From assembly GCA_963931925.1 (NCBI GenBank), contig OZ007569.1, positions 28,644,024 through 28,708,023 on the forward strand: a stretch of DNA of 64,000 bases. Reading direction: 5' to 3'. The stretch is from Onchidella celtica (Eukaryota > Mollusca > Gastropoda > Systellommatophora > Onchidiidae). Shown here piece by piece: positions 18,701-41,416 of the stretch (position 1 is the stretch's first letter; each line of letters opens with the position of its first letter). Both the position numbers and the translations under genes were made by a program. Below the pieces are notes generated by a model. It had not been told where the DNA came from, did no database searches, and worked only from the letters and a program-made list of their open reading frames with translations.

Positions 18701-19084
18701 TCGACCAAGAGCTTATGAGAATTAGAGGAAATCTAAATGCAATTTGACTGTTTTTTAGAGAAAAGCAAAAAAAAAAAAAAAAAATTCAATATAAACCAAT
18801 CGAATTTAATTAACTTTTGCAATACTGACATCATTTATTCCAGCAAATCATTCAAATATTAAATTCGATTGGCTTAAGCTATACCGAAATGATGTTATTT
18901 GCATTTTCCCCAAAGGCAGTAAAATGGCACTTAGGCCCCTTTTAATTCTAATCCCCTTAATTTATAGACCTGATTAGGGGAAGATAGAAGAAAGAAAATG
19001 TATGACTTTGTGTGGCACCCTTTCCCCACCGTGCTTCTATCAACTAGTCTACAAAAAACGATAATTATAATCTATTATTATCTT

Positions 19085-19335
19085 CTGGATTCCCCCCGGA
19101 GTCGTGGGGGCATTGCACTAGTGAGCGCCTCAGCTCATCAACTGCCTCCATCCCTGGCTGCTATGGGCAAGGACCTGTGTTGTGGCAAAGGTTTCTCCTG
19201 TCCATTCAATAATACTGTCCGTCCATTTCTTTCTTTGTCTGCTCTGTCTCCTCGTTCCCTGAACTGTACCCTGAAGGATGGTCTTTCATGTCCACTGGCT
19301 CTTGTCATATGTCCATTCCATTTCAACTGTATAAT
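19085..19335 (-). mobile_element. LINE reverse transcriptase C-terminal relic
   Basis: Minus-strand frames read GHMTRASGHERPSFRVQFRE and then, in shifted frames, a DGWRQLMS-like end and APTTPGGIQ. This matches the GH(V/M)xR ... LQGTV ... WRxLV ... PxxPG pattern of RTE-like LINE ends. Frameshifts and stops break it. Confidence 0.55.
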
Positions 19336-19739
19336 TTCAATTATAATTATATATATGGAAAATGGTTAATCGGAAAGCAATGTATTATTCTGTACGTGTA
19401 TGTTCTGAATCTAAGGGTGAACAAAAATGTCTCTTCTAATTTATTCCTTTTTTTTTTTCAATTATTTGCGCACTTAGTGATTGGTTTTAAAATTCAAAAT
19501 TTTTACTGATTCGCTAACACATGGACAGCTTTTCCTATTCAGGGATCCAGGGGATTTAGTTTGCTTTTCTAAAAAGGATATCTGGGAGGGAGGGACTCAG
19601 TATAAATGGGATTTTGAAGACGGTTTGGTTTTTGAGTTTTCAAAACAGTTTTTTTGATTTCATGAAGATTTATACGTCATTTTTCCTTATATTAAACCGT
19701 CTACATCAACACGTACGATGGTGACTAGGACAAGGGAGT

Positions 19740-21200
19740 TGACGGGTGTGAGATGCTGGAACAGAAAGTAGCTTAGTTCTGCGACTGTGGTCGTATATTG
19801 TTGTAGTTGGAGACCTGAACGCAAGGACAGGATTGTTAGATGATGTAAGTTTATATGACAATATTGATGGAAATGATATTTTAAACAATTGGCGTGAAAT
19901 CGATGAAGATGATATCATTAATTGTAACCTGTTAGTGCACTGATGTAGTGAAGACGAGTGAATGAAGCTGGTCATAGATTAATCAGATTATGTAAAATAA
20001 GTGATTTATTGATTTTGAATGGAAGAGGGGGAAAAGACAAAGCAGTGGAAAAATTGACGTTTTGTAACAAAAACGGGCAAAATATTATAGCGTATGTCTT
20101 ATGTTCAAGATCTGCTTTGTTTATCTGATTTTGAGATGGGCGCTACGGGTGAATTGTCTGATCAAGTCCTAGTTAGCTTCAGTTTTGTAAACAACACTGT
20201 AAATATAATGGAAGAATTTGAAGACAATATACAGACGAGAACGAAAGTGAAATGGAAAGTCGGGAAAGATGGTGAATTTGTGGAAATTTGTTGAATGAAA
20301 ACATTGTGAATTTGTAGACAACCGTACATTTCCAGTGCCGAGTACATGGACAGGCTACATGAAATTGTCGATATGTTGAACAGTGATTGTACGGATGATA
20401 CATGTATTTTGATAGAGCAGTGTGTACATAAACTAGGGGATTTATTATTATATGCGGGGAAATCCCATCGAGCGAAAGTAGGTCAGCCTGTTTTGGGCCA
20501 GGGTGTGGGAAGTGCGATGAACGATGGTATGATAATGAATACAAGGAAAAGCGTGGGCTTAGAGAAAATTTCGCTCAACCGAGAGTGTGGAAGACAGGGA
20601 GAGGATGTGCACGGCAAGAAAAGAGTATAGAAAGTGTTGTCGTAAGAAAAGGAGGAAGGAGAAAATATTATCTGTAGAGAAACTATTCGAGCCTAGTCGT
20701 TGTGATTAAAGGAGTTTGGGGAGAAAACTTAAAACCAACAAAACTCAGGTACCGGTAACAGGAAAGTGCGACTTTGTAAATTATTTCCAAACCCTAGATA
20801 ACAGGATATTAATGTTGGGGGAGGGGAAGAAGAAGAAATTAGTCAGTGGGAGGGGAATGAGGATCAACATTATGGCCAAATACTTGGCTAGATGAAGAAA
20901 TTTCAGTGGGTGAATTGGAGAGGGCTATTAATAGTTTAAAAAGTAACAAAGCCGCAGGGTACGACAATAATTATTGCTAACGAATTTATTAAATATGGGG
21001 GTTACGCTGTTAAAGTCGTTTCAGTAAAATTACTGAAACACGTATTCCCTACACGTATTTTAAAATTAGGTTATTTTCCGAAATCGTGGGCAGTAGGGAA
21101 AATCCTTCCAATTTACAAAGTCAAAAGCGGACACAAAGATTAACCCAAAAATTATCGAGGAATAATTCTTTTGGGCTACCTGGGTAAACTTTTCAGTAAC
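19740..21200 (+). mobile_element. Decayed non-LTR retrotransposon (endonuclease plus partial reverse transcriptase)
   Basis: Endonuclease pieces: VVGDLNARTGLLDD (about 19804), GHRLIRLCKISDLLILNGRG (about 19970), NGQNIIAYVLCSRSALF (about 20065) and MGATGELSDQVLVSFSF (about 20127). The last corresponds to the usual SDH region, with Gln in place of His. RT pieces: AINSLKSNKAAGYDN (about 20930), LKLGYFPKSWAVGKILPIYK (about 21060) and PKNYRGIILLGYLGKLFS. At least four frameshifts or stops separate these blocks. It ends near the palindrome at 21207, before the RT catalytic core. Clade not determined. Confidence 0.75.
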
Positions 21201-21206
21201 GAAGTA

Positions 21207-21232
21207 CTTATTCGCAGACGTCTGCGAATAAG
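21207..21232. repeat. Perfect 26 bp palindrome
   Basis: CTTATTCGCAGAC and its reverse complement, back to back. A near-copy with one extra mismatch lies at 22193-22219, and a partial one at 22161-22186. Confidence 0.9.
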
Positions 21233-21289
21233 ACCCCGATCTCTTTCGTGAATGGGGCTTTCTTGGTTTCGTGGTGTCTACTAAGTACT

Positions 21290-21420
21290 ATGGAAAAGTT
21301 CCTCCAGCCTACCGTGTCTGCTGTGGCGCACTGCCTAGCGTCTGCGGTTATCAGACGGAGACTATGGGTTCAATCTGTCTTGGGTTCAATCCCACGATGG
21401 AGTTTTTTTTTTTTTCCTAG
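21290..21420 (+). mobile_element. tRNA-derived SINE head
   Basis: A box A-like GTGGCGCACTGCCTAGCG is followed by a box B-like GGGTTCAATCCC and then a 12-base T-run. A shorter ATGGGTTCAATC lies just before, suggesting a local duplication. There is no credible tRNA acceptor stem. It lies inside the segment bracketed by the 26 bp palindromes. Confidence 0.55.
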
Positions 21421-21894
21421 TACTGCTCATTATTATAGTAGGAATCCATTAAATTTTGTTTCTTAAGGATTTTGCAAAATTGATGTCGTCGAGAAACTGA
21501 TCATTACTAGTGAGCTGCGGATTATTTCTTTTATTTATTACTGTTCATTTTATTTATCTTTTCATTAAACGGGAAGTTGCTAACTAGAAATAAAAATGTA
21601 AATCAAATTTTAAACATGTAAACGATTTCTTTTAGTCAGTGTGAACTGAAAATTTCGTCACGCTCTGTCGTGACTTAGATTTATCCCGTATTTACTGAAA
21701 ACATATTTTAGGGGTCTTCTGCGTTCGGCGTATTACTTTTTTGTTTGCAGGGAAGTTTAGTTCATTTTTATCTGCTCTGTCTGACTTTCTCTGTGACTTC
21801 ATACCCGACGAAAAAATCCTAGTCACAATTTTATACTCTGGAGCAAAGCAACCATGATTGGGGGGTGGGGGGGGGGGGGGCAGAAAAAAGTAAC

Positions 21895-21990
21895 AACAAC
21901 AAAAAAGTCAGCTCTTGCGGAGATTCGAATCCCCTTTAGAAAACTCGGCAGGCGAGTTCACTTAACATGCCACCGGCGAACCTGAGTAAA
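21895..21990 (-). mobile_element. tRNA-like SINE head
   Basis: The minus strand reads GTTCGCCGGTGGCATGTTAA (box A-like) and, about 35 bases on, GGGGATTCGAATCTCCGCA (box B-like), with a type II tRNA flavour. A G-run (about 21861-21880) and poly-A tract flank its tail. Functional tRNA status is unlikely. Confidence 0.45.
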
Positions 21991-22192
21991 AACATTACTA
22001 AGCAGGGTCTCCTCTACCGTGGGACACGATAACCGATAAGTATCGCTAAAAAATAGACAACCTGGTGCATCAGTATGATCATCACCGTAAGAAACACCAT
22101 GCGTTAGCTCTTTCTAAATAAAATCACAAAACCAAAAATCCATCTGCAAATAAGATTCTGATCTTATTCGCAACTGCGTATAAGATACAAGA

Positions 22193-22219
22193 CCTTATCC
22201 GCAGACGTCTGCGAATAGG
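22193..22219. repeat. Palindrome copy 2
   Basis: CCTTATCCGCAGACGTCTGC and following bases form a near-copy of the palindrome at 21207-21232, about 1 kb away. Confidence 0.85.
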
Positions 22220-23183
22220 CATGGCCAAATGCAAAATTATGCTTTTACTCTGCATGCTGATAAGTCAGAGAAAAATCCTAGAATATTAAGATGTTATTAT
22301 TAAGATATTATTGAATGTTTTTTAAAAGTTTATGCATTCTGTTTTATTTTGAAAAGGGAAAAGTCTGTCTAGATTTCAGAGTAACGAATGATGGACAATG
22401 TGGTATAACCATATAACAGTGTCATTAAAGACGTCAGCCTTTATGTCATTAGTTTATTTTCGCAAAAAACTTATTTTTACCTAAAGCATTTTAAAAGAAG
22501 ACAACCTGATGCATTCAAATAATATCTGAATTAATTGGAGTTCAGTTAGAATTGCGCATGATTTGTGATATCCTAAGTGAAAATTCGAAACAGAATTCAT
22601 ATTCCGATGCTAGGGCCCATAACAAAACAACCACAAAAAATGCCATGGCCGACAAAAGAACATTGAGAATGTTAGATTAAGTTAAGGTGATATTATATAA
22701 GTTAATGCAATAGATGAATGCTATCTTTCAGTACAAAATCTTGTTAAATACATGAGTGCTAATATGATATCTGTCTATGAAGTTCTAGGCGACTATGGTC
22801 AGGATGATCAGTGCCGTGAGTGACAGTTTATGACACAGTCACAGGCCTATAATTTGTATAAACCTTAGATCTAAATCTAGACTAGTCTAGTCCCTAGATC
22901 TCTAGATATAGGCGTAGATATTAGATCTAGCTCTAGGCAGGCTAATTGAAGGATTAGATCGTAGGCCAGATCCAGATCAGGAAGAAGGCGAGACCACATT
23001 TTATTAAAATTTAAATCAGTATTCTTTCCATCTTATTGTCAAGTCTTCTAATTCAGTAATTTCTTGAAAATATCGGTGACACTGACAGCAATGTTGGTCA
23101 ATGCTAATTGCTAGATTCTTTTAGGTGAAGAGATTTGGTAGCCAAGATTTGGGTTGCAAAGTGAAATTTTGTTGAGAAAAGGA

Positions 23184-23224
23184 CCTAGATCTAGATCTAG
23201 ATCTAGTCTAGATAGATCTAGATC
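23184..23224. repeat. GATCTA microsatellite
   Basis: About six CTAGAT units. A looser cluster of the same hexamer lies at 22866-22960. Confidence 0.9.
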
Positions 23225-23231
23225 GGGAAGG

Positions 23232-23335
23232 TCTTCTGCCCGTCCGCGCCAGTCAAGAAAACACAACTACCCCAGCCCCTTTTCGCCTGATTAGACAATC
23301 TGACTACCGCCCATTGATACAAACTGACTAGACCT
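23232..23335 (-). repeat. Dispersed repeat related to 8409-8525
   Basis: On the minus strand it reads GGTCTAGTCAGTTTGTATCA, then GGGC-GTAGTCAGATTG, and continues with a GGGGTAGTTGTGTTTTC-like block. All three occur in the same order within the inverted-repeat element at 8324-8604. Confidence 0.7.
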
Positions 23336-24019
23336 TCACGCCCCAGGTCCATCTGACCATTCCAATGCAGGTTGTTTAAGCTCATATCTTAACCCTCGTC
23401 CCGCGTTGAGTGAACTCGTCCACGTAACGCCCAGTGTGGGGATAGCCAGCGGCCAGTCAGCCGATCGTTCGCGTGTTGCCGATAACCTCGGCGGTCGGGT
23501 CAATTGGGTCCTTGTGAACATGTGTATCGTGTATACTTCAGGACGCAATAACAACAATAGTGGTGGATAAATCGTAAGGGACCCCTATGATATTTGGATC
23601 AAGTACTTGTGATGATATGCAGTAGGTTTTATTGTGAAATGGAAGGCCCCAAATCAAGAATTTTCTGCATTTACATGCCGTTTAACATACGTTTTATCAT
23701 TTTCCCAAGACCTCTGCGCTTTTTCTGTCCCTATGTCAGGCCATTCAGGTGAAAAAACCACATGTATCGTGACATTGCCTTCTTCCTCCTCTACTATGTA
23801 AAGCGTCCACTTACTATAATGTTAGTTTTAGCGAGAGATTTGATTTCTAGTTCCAGGTCGTAGAGCACATACATACATGCACTGAAAAGCGGTTTAATCA
23901 AAGGAACACAATATCTCTCTAATTACCACATCAAATACAGACAACGACCAACAAAAAAGTTGGTCATTTTCTCCCAGTTTTCCCTGATGAAAAACCTACT
24001 GACAGACGCCCTTATGCAG

Positions 24020-27009
24020 TCACCTGTCACCTGTCGGCTTCATCGTCATCGATGTTAGCTGCTACAGTGGATGTCACGACAAAATCTCCTCCACCCAATC
24101 CTGTCCTTAGCTTTCCTAGTTAGTTCACTTATTTCCAGCTGGCTGACTTTCTTGATGTTATCATGATATGTAATGGGTGGTCTTCCTTGTTTTCTCTTTG
24201 TTTCTGTCTTTCCTTGAAGGATTGATATCATAAGGGCCGTGCTTTTGTTTCGGGCCGCGTGGCCGATGTATGCAAGTCTTCTTTTATTTATTTCAGGTGT
24301 TATTCTTCTGGTGGTGCCAAGCTGTTCTAAGATGCTTGTATTTGTTCTCCTTTCTGTCCAACTTATTCTGAGTAGCCTTCTGTAAAGCCACATTTCAGCT
24401 GCCTCCAATCTTGTTATGTCTGCCTTTTTGAGTGTCCAGGCTTCACAACCATATAGTAGGACTGGCCAGATCAAGCACTTAAGTATGTTCACTTTGAGGT
24501 CCGTTGGTGTGCCTCTATCCTTCCAAATGTTGTTTAGTTGAACCATTTTGTGTTTTGCCATTCCTATCCTTGTTTTTATGTCCTTTGAGCAGCTTCCATC
24601 TTGCGATTTATGTGATCCTAGGTATTTGAAATCAGTCACTTTTTCTAGTGCTGTTTTGTTTACTAGTATCTCCTGGTGTTCATGGTGCCCTGTTCCAGTA
24701 TGCATGACTTTGGTTTTCTTAGCATTTAGGTGTAGGCCTGCTGTCTTGCCCGCTTCATCCACTCTGTGCAACACTCTTTTCATGCTGGTGATGTTATCTG
24801 ACATAAGAGCTGTGTCATCAGCGTAGCGAAGGTTTGTGATGTTTCGGCCTCCGATCTTTATTCCCATATCTTCTATGTCTGCGTTTCTCATGATCTGCTC
24901 AGTATAAATATTGAAAAGATGAGGTGAAAGTATGCAACCCTGTCTGACTCCTTTCTCGATGTTGAAATATGGACAGTTCTCATTGTTCCATCTAATCGTT
25001 GCCTTTTGTTCGTGGTATAGTGCAGCGATGAGGGTCACAAGGTGTTTCGGGAATCCCATCTTAATCATTATATCGAACAGGTGATGGTGCCTAACGCTGT
25101 CGAACGCTTTGCTGTAGTCTATGAACGTGATGAAGGCTTCGTTTCCATTGCTTCTTATCTGTTCAATCATTATTTGTAGTATGAAGAGCATGTCAGCGGT
25201 TCCTCTGTTGGTCCTGTAACCAGCTTGACATTCTGATAGTTCCTCTTCTACCTTAGATTTCATTCTGTTGAGTATGATGATGAGCAGGATTTTGCTGGTG
25301 TGACTGATGAGGGCGATGGTTCTATAATTTCCACAGTCTTTGACATTGCCGCTTTTGTATAGCATGACGAATTCTTGTAGCTTCCAGTCTGTTGGCCATT
25401 CATTTGTCTGCCAAATTTTGCAGATCATTTGGTGGAGTGCTTTTATTCCTGATTCGCTGGTATGTTTCAGGAGTTCACCTGGTATGTTGTCTAATCCAGG
25501 GGATTTTCCATTCTTTATTTGTTTTATTGCAGCCTGTACTTCCTCCAAGAGAGGTTCTGGTTCTTTATCTATCTGTTGTGAGTCTGGTTGTTGGAGGTCC
25601 CTCGGGTCTGGTCTGATGTTGTCCGCAAACAGCATCTTGCCGTATTCGTGCCATCTTGAGAGCACATCTTTTGTGTTTGTCAGTGTTGTGCCTTCTTTGT
25701 TGTTCAGACTCAAGTTCTGTGGTTGGAAATCCCTCTTTTTTAATTTTCTTATTTGTTCAAACATTTCTTTTGACTTTCTTTGTGTATTACATTCTGTTAT
25801 GTTTGCACACTCTCTTTCTAACCATGCATTCTTGTCTCTTCTGATCTTTGTTTGGATTTCCTTCTTCAGTGCATGATATTCATCTTGTTTACTAAGTTTT
25901 CTGGCTTTGCTCTTTCTTTTTGCAAGCTCTATCACCTCTTCACTGATGTATGGTTTGGGAGTTTTCCTCGTTCTTTTCCCGAGTTTCGATTCAGCTGTTT
26001 CACTCCAAATTCTTTTCATGTCTTTCCACAGTGTATCTGGGTGTCTTTCTTCAGCTGACCACTCCTTGAGTAATGCTGAGAAACGGTTTTCTGTTTCGAT
26101 CTGAAAAGCATTGCTGATTTCAGGGTCTTTCAGTTTGTCCGTGTCAAATCTGGTGGTGGGTTTTGGCTTGCTCTTCCTATAGGCTTTCAATCTCAGCTTT
26201 GCTGTCACTAAAATGTGGTCAGTGTCACAGTCTGCCCCTGGCCTTGTCTTTGAGTTGAGCACAGTTGTTTTCCAGTTTTTGTCAATCAGGATGTAATCAA
26301 TCTGGTTTCGGAGATTGCCTCCAGGGTTTATCCATGTGTATCTTCTTCGCATCGGGTGTTTAAAGAGAGTGTTCGTGATGCTCATTTCATTTGCATGGCA
26401 GAAAGATGCTAACATGTCTCCTCGGTCGTTTCGTTCTCCTAATCCATAGGGTCCTATCCCACATTCCAGATCCTCACCCTCTCCCACTTTGGCATTGAAA
26501 TCTCCCATGATTATGCATATTTCTCTGCTTGGGATTTTGTCTGTTACTGATTGTAGGTCATTATAGAACAGCTCTATTTCTTCTTCTGTGCTCGCAGATG
26601 TGGGGGCATATACTTGTATGATGTTCAGGGGCACGGGTTGGGTGTCAAGTTTCACAGTGACAATTCTATCACTTATAGCGTCATGGCTGTTAATGTTGTC
26701 TCGTAAGCGTCTGTCCAGTATAATTGCAACACCATTCATGCCGCGTTTGTTTCCGCTGTATACGATGGTGTGATCTTCTGTCCTGAATATGCCCTGTTTG
26801 TCCCATCGTACTTCACTCAGTCCAGTGATGTTCATGCTGAGTTCCTTCAGCTCCTCTAACAGGAGTGTAAGTTTTCCCATTTGTTTCATGGTCCTAACAT
26901 TCCAGGTGCCGATGTTGATGACACTTTTGCTTTTTCTTTTCTTTGAATAGGAGTATCTACACCTCTGTTTCTTGCACTCACCGTCAGATACAGTATGCAG
27001 TATGCCCTA
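24020..27009 (-). mobile_element. RTE/BovB-type LINE, nearly intact
   Basis: A single long frame with endonuclease and reverse transcriptase, very like the BovB/RTE family. The 3' region after the stop is only some 20-40 bases (GATGACGATGAAGCCGACAG then GTGACAGGTGAC), in keeping with the short 3' UTR and simple tail of RTE elements. The 5' end is unclear: an in-frame stop at 27009-27007 bounds the frame, and the element may be 5'-truncated there. Inserted in the MED17-PCNX4 intergenic region. Confidence 0.9.
24055..26889 (-). CDS. LINE ORF: endonuclease-reverse transcriptase (RTE/BovB clade)
   Basis: This 944-residue protein nicks target DNA and reverse-transcribes the element's RNA. The N-terminal APE-type endonuclease shows LSEVRWDKQG (24-33), YAPTS, GDFNAKVG (129-136), NQIDYILID (195-203) and DTDHILV (222-228). 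The reverse transcriptase shows NYRTIALIS, FIDYSKAFDSV (589-599), GVRQGCILSP (647-656) and LRYADDT (687-693), with both catalytic Asp of YADD present. A C-terminal GH-LQGK-GRPP-WRRFCRD region closes it. No stop or frameshift interrupts it. The frame is open upstream to 27006 without an ATG and reads SVINIGTWNVRTMK. GTWNVRTM is the usual BovB opening, so translation may start upstream at a non-ATG codon, or the start is lost. Most overlapping plus-strand frames are antisense shadows. Confidence 0.92.
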   Translation of the reverse strand: MKQMGKLTLLLEELKELSMNITGLSEVRWDKQGIFRTEDHTIVYSGNKRGMNGVAIILDRRLRDNINSHDAISDRIVTVKLDTQPVPLNIIQVYAPTSASTEEEIELFYNDLQSVTDKIPSREICIIMGDFNAKVGEGEDLECGIGPYGLGERNDRGDMLASFCHANEMSITNTLFKHPMRRRYTWINPGGNLRNQIDYILIDKNWKTTVLNSKTRPGADCDTDHILVTAKLRLKAYRKSKPKPTTRFDTDKLKDPEISNAFQIETENRFSALLKEWSAEERHPDTLWKDMKRIWSETAESKLGKRTRKTPKPYISEEVIELAKRKSKARKLSKQDEYHALKKEIQTKIRRDKNAWLERECANITECNTQRKSKEMFEQIRKLKKRDFQPQNLSLNNKEGTTLTNTKDVLSRWHEYGKMLFADNIRPDPRDLQQPDSQQIDKEPEPLLEEVQAAIKQIKNGKSPGLDNIPGELLKHTSESGIKALHQMICKIWQTNEWPTDWKLQEFVMLYKSGNVKDCGNYRTIALISHTSKILLIIILNRMKSKVEEELSECQAGYRTNRGTADMLFILQIMIEQIRSNGNEAFITFIDYSKAFDSVRHHHLFDIMIKMGFPKHLVTLIAALYHEQKATIRWNNENCPYFNIEKGVRQGCILSPHLFNIYTEQIMRNADIEDMGIKIGGRNITNLRYADDTALMSDNITSMKRVLHRVDEAGKTAGLHLNAKKTKVMHTGTGHHEHQEILVNKTALEKVTDFKYLGSHKSQDGSCSKDIKTRIGMAKHKMVQLNNIWKDRGTPTDLKVNILKCLIWPVLLYGCEAWTLKKADITRLEAAEMWLYRRLLRISWTERRTNTSILEQLGTTRRITPEINKRRLAYIGHAARNKSTALMISILQGKTETKRKQGRPPITYHDNIKKVSQLEISELTRKAKDRIGWRRFCRDIHCSS

Positions 27010-27177
27010 ATATTACATCGGAATTCATAATTACAGACGTAAAACGGCATCTGAAATACGCACATGGCCCCTTTCTTCTCATTTCACATGTAGACGACAA
27101 CCAGCATCAAAGTAAAAGTTTCCCCAAGATTTTCCCCAGTTCAAACTTCAGACCGTCAGTACTATTACACGAGTATG

Positions 27178-27260
27178 AATAATAATAATAATAATAATAA
27201 TAATGTATAGCATTTATATAGCGCATATCCATTTTAAAATGCTCTGATAGAAACCATATG
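27178..27260 (-). mobile_element. LINE/SINE 3' tail fragment with AAT microsatellite
   Basis: On the minus strand GCGCTATATAAATGC is followed by TATACATT and nine ATT units (27178-27204 in plus coordinates as AAT). This is the same 3' tail type as at 1183-1224. Only the tail is left. Confidence 0.7.
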
Positions 27261-27374
27261 GACAGCGGCAGTGTGTTATCGGCAAGGGTCAGTGCGACCA
27301 AGATAAGATTCCCCCGTCAGTAAGGTCACTGACCCGGTCAGCAGGCTTGACCTGTAGCGCAGTTTGAGGGTTAA
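27250..27374 (+). mobile_element. piggyBac-type MITE end fragment
   Basis: Matches the right end of the element at 36097-36867 in order: TGGACAGCG, GGGTCAGTG, AGATAAGATTC, GTAAGGTCACTGAC, GCAGGCTT and GTAGCGC, ending GAGGG then TTAA (27371-27374). Its matching left half is not adjacent. A TTAACCCTCGTCCCGCG end at 23389 is a possible but unproven partner. Confidence 0.65.
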
Positions 27375-27870
27375 AAACAATGTGTTTGCTTGAAGTCATT
27401 TTTTGGCAGGTTTAGTGGTTGAAAACAGTTTTCAACTAGGCCTAAATGAATATATTTCCAAAATTCAGAATACGGTCATTTGAAGGATTTTCTTAAAAAT
27501 CAGTGATAGAATTGTTGGTTGGCTAAAGAAATTTTCATGGTCATGTGAAGGACCTAATTTGACATAAGTAATATCACTCACAGTAAAAATCGAGGTGTGT
27601 CCACTATTAAGTAGAGTTTTACATTTGGATTTTGAATTCCATTTTGTGTTATGCAACTCAGAGAGAGAGTTGGCAGAAATAAACATGACTGAGTATTTTG
27701 GAAATTAGAACACGGTTGCGCGAGTGTCACCTTTCAAACATGGAAAATGACTGTTCTGTGTTGGAATGGGTCTTTGTTATGATGAACCTATTTGTTTAGA
27801 TGTAAACTGTAACATCCTGTTTTATATAATATATATTCATATTTAAACAACATCCTTCATTTCTGTCCAG

Positions 27871-40944
<13,074 letters not shown>

Positions 40945-41094
40945 CTGATACACATGAACATCATGCGTGTAACTTCCTGATTCTATAACAAAATGTTTAT
41001 CTAGATTGAATCACATAACATTGTGCAGTAAAGACTTTCTGCCCAGTGTTATTTGAACAATTCTGATATCACTTGCTGAAAGGAGACACCATTG

Positions 41095-41416
41095 TGGCTA
41101 TTTCCAAGGCTGGATTATGATTTGTAGACCCCTGGGCTACAGATACTGAGCCCCCCAGTGATGATTGATAAAAACACAAATTTCGGATTCATGAAATCAG
41201 TTTACTCAACTTCTGCAACATCATGTCATATAAATTATTATATATAATACCTACCAACATTTTCATAAATGTAATACTTCTTGGTTTTAGGAGGACAACC
41301 TGCAATAAAAATGAAAATAAAGTGTTGATATTTATAATTTCACTAAATCTCTGGCGGAGGCCCCTGGGCTGCAGCCTATAAAGCCCTTGCCTTAATCCAG
41401 CACTGGCTATTTCCAA
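41095..41416. mobile_element. Inverted-repeat insertion with 13 bp direct flanks
   Basis: TGGCTATTTCCAA occurs exactly at 41095-41107 and 41404-41416, enclosing 296 bp (41108-41403). The insert's ends are inverted: GCTGGATTA inward from both sides, and CCCCTGGGCT-CAG near each end. No coding capacity. The 13 bp duplication is longer than the 8 bp usual for hAT elements, so the superfamily is left open. Confidence 0.8.

Larger units (their letters stand above)
11975..27870. other. Region between head-to-head MED17 and PCNX4
   Basis: About 15.9 kb between the MED17 start codon and the first recognised PCNX4 exon. It must include both promoters and any untranslated first exons. I found no TATA box I would trust. 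Beyond the mobile elements listed separately, notable sites are an ETS-like ACCGGAAGTG (13602) and a CRE-like TGACGTCG (13644). Stretches 13.0-15.3, 16.2-18.9 and 22.3-23.1 kb show no gene. They contain C- or G-runs at about 13749, 13909 and 16820. Confidence 0.75.

Noticed and set aside
18796-18880. CCAATCGAATTTAAT inverted pair as a MITE
   Set aside because: The matching arms are only about 15 bases and AT-rich; too weak to call.
20179-20544. 121-codon minus-strand frame
   Set aside because: Antisense to the decayed LINE endonuclease region.
21290-21420. Functional tRNA gene
   Set aside because: Box A and B-like sequences are present but no acceptor stem or anticodon arm can be drawn, and a T-run tail follows, as in SINEs.
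25340-25876. 178-codon plus-strand open frame
   Set aside because: Antisense shadow of the LINE reverse transcriptase frame; no domain of its own.
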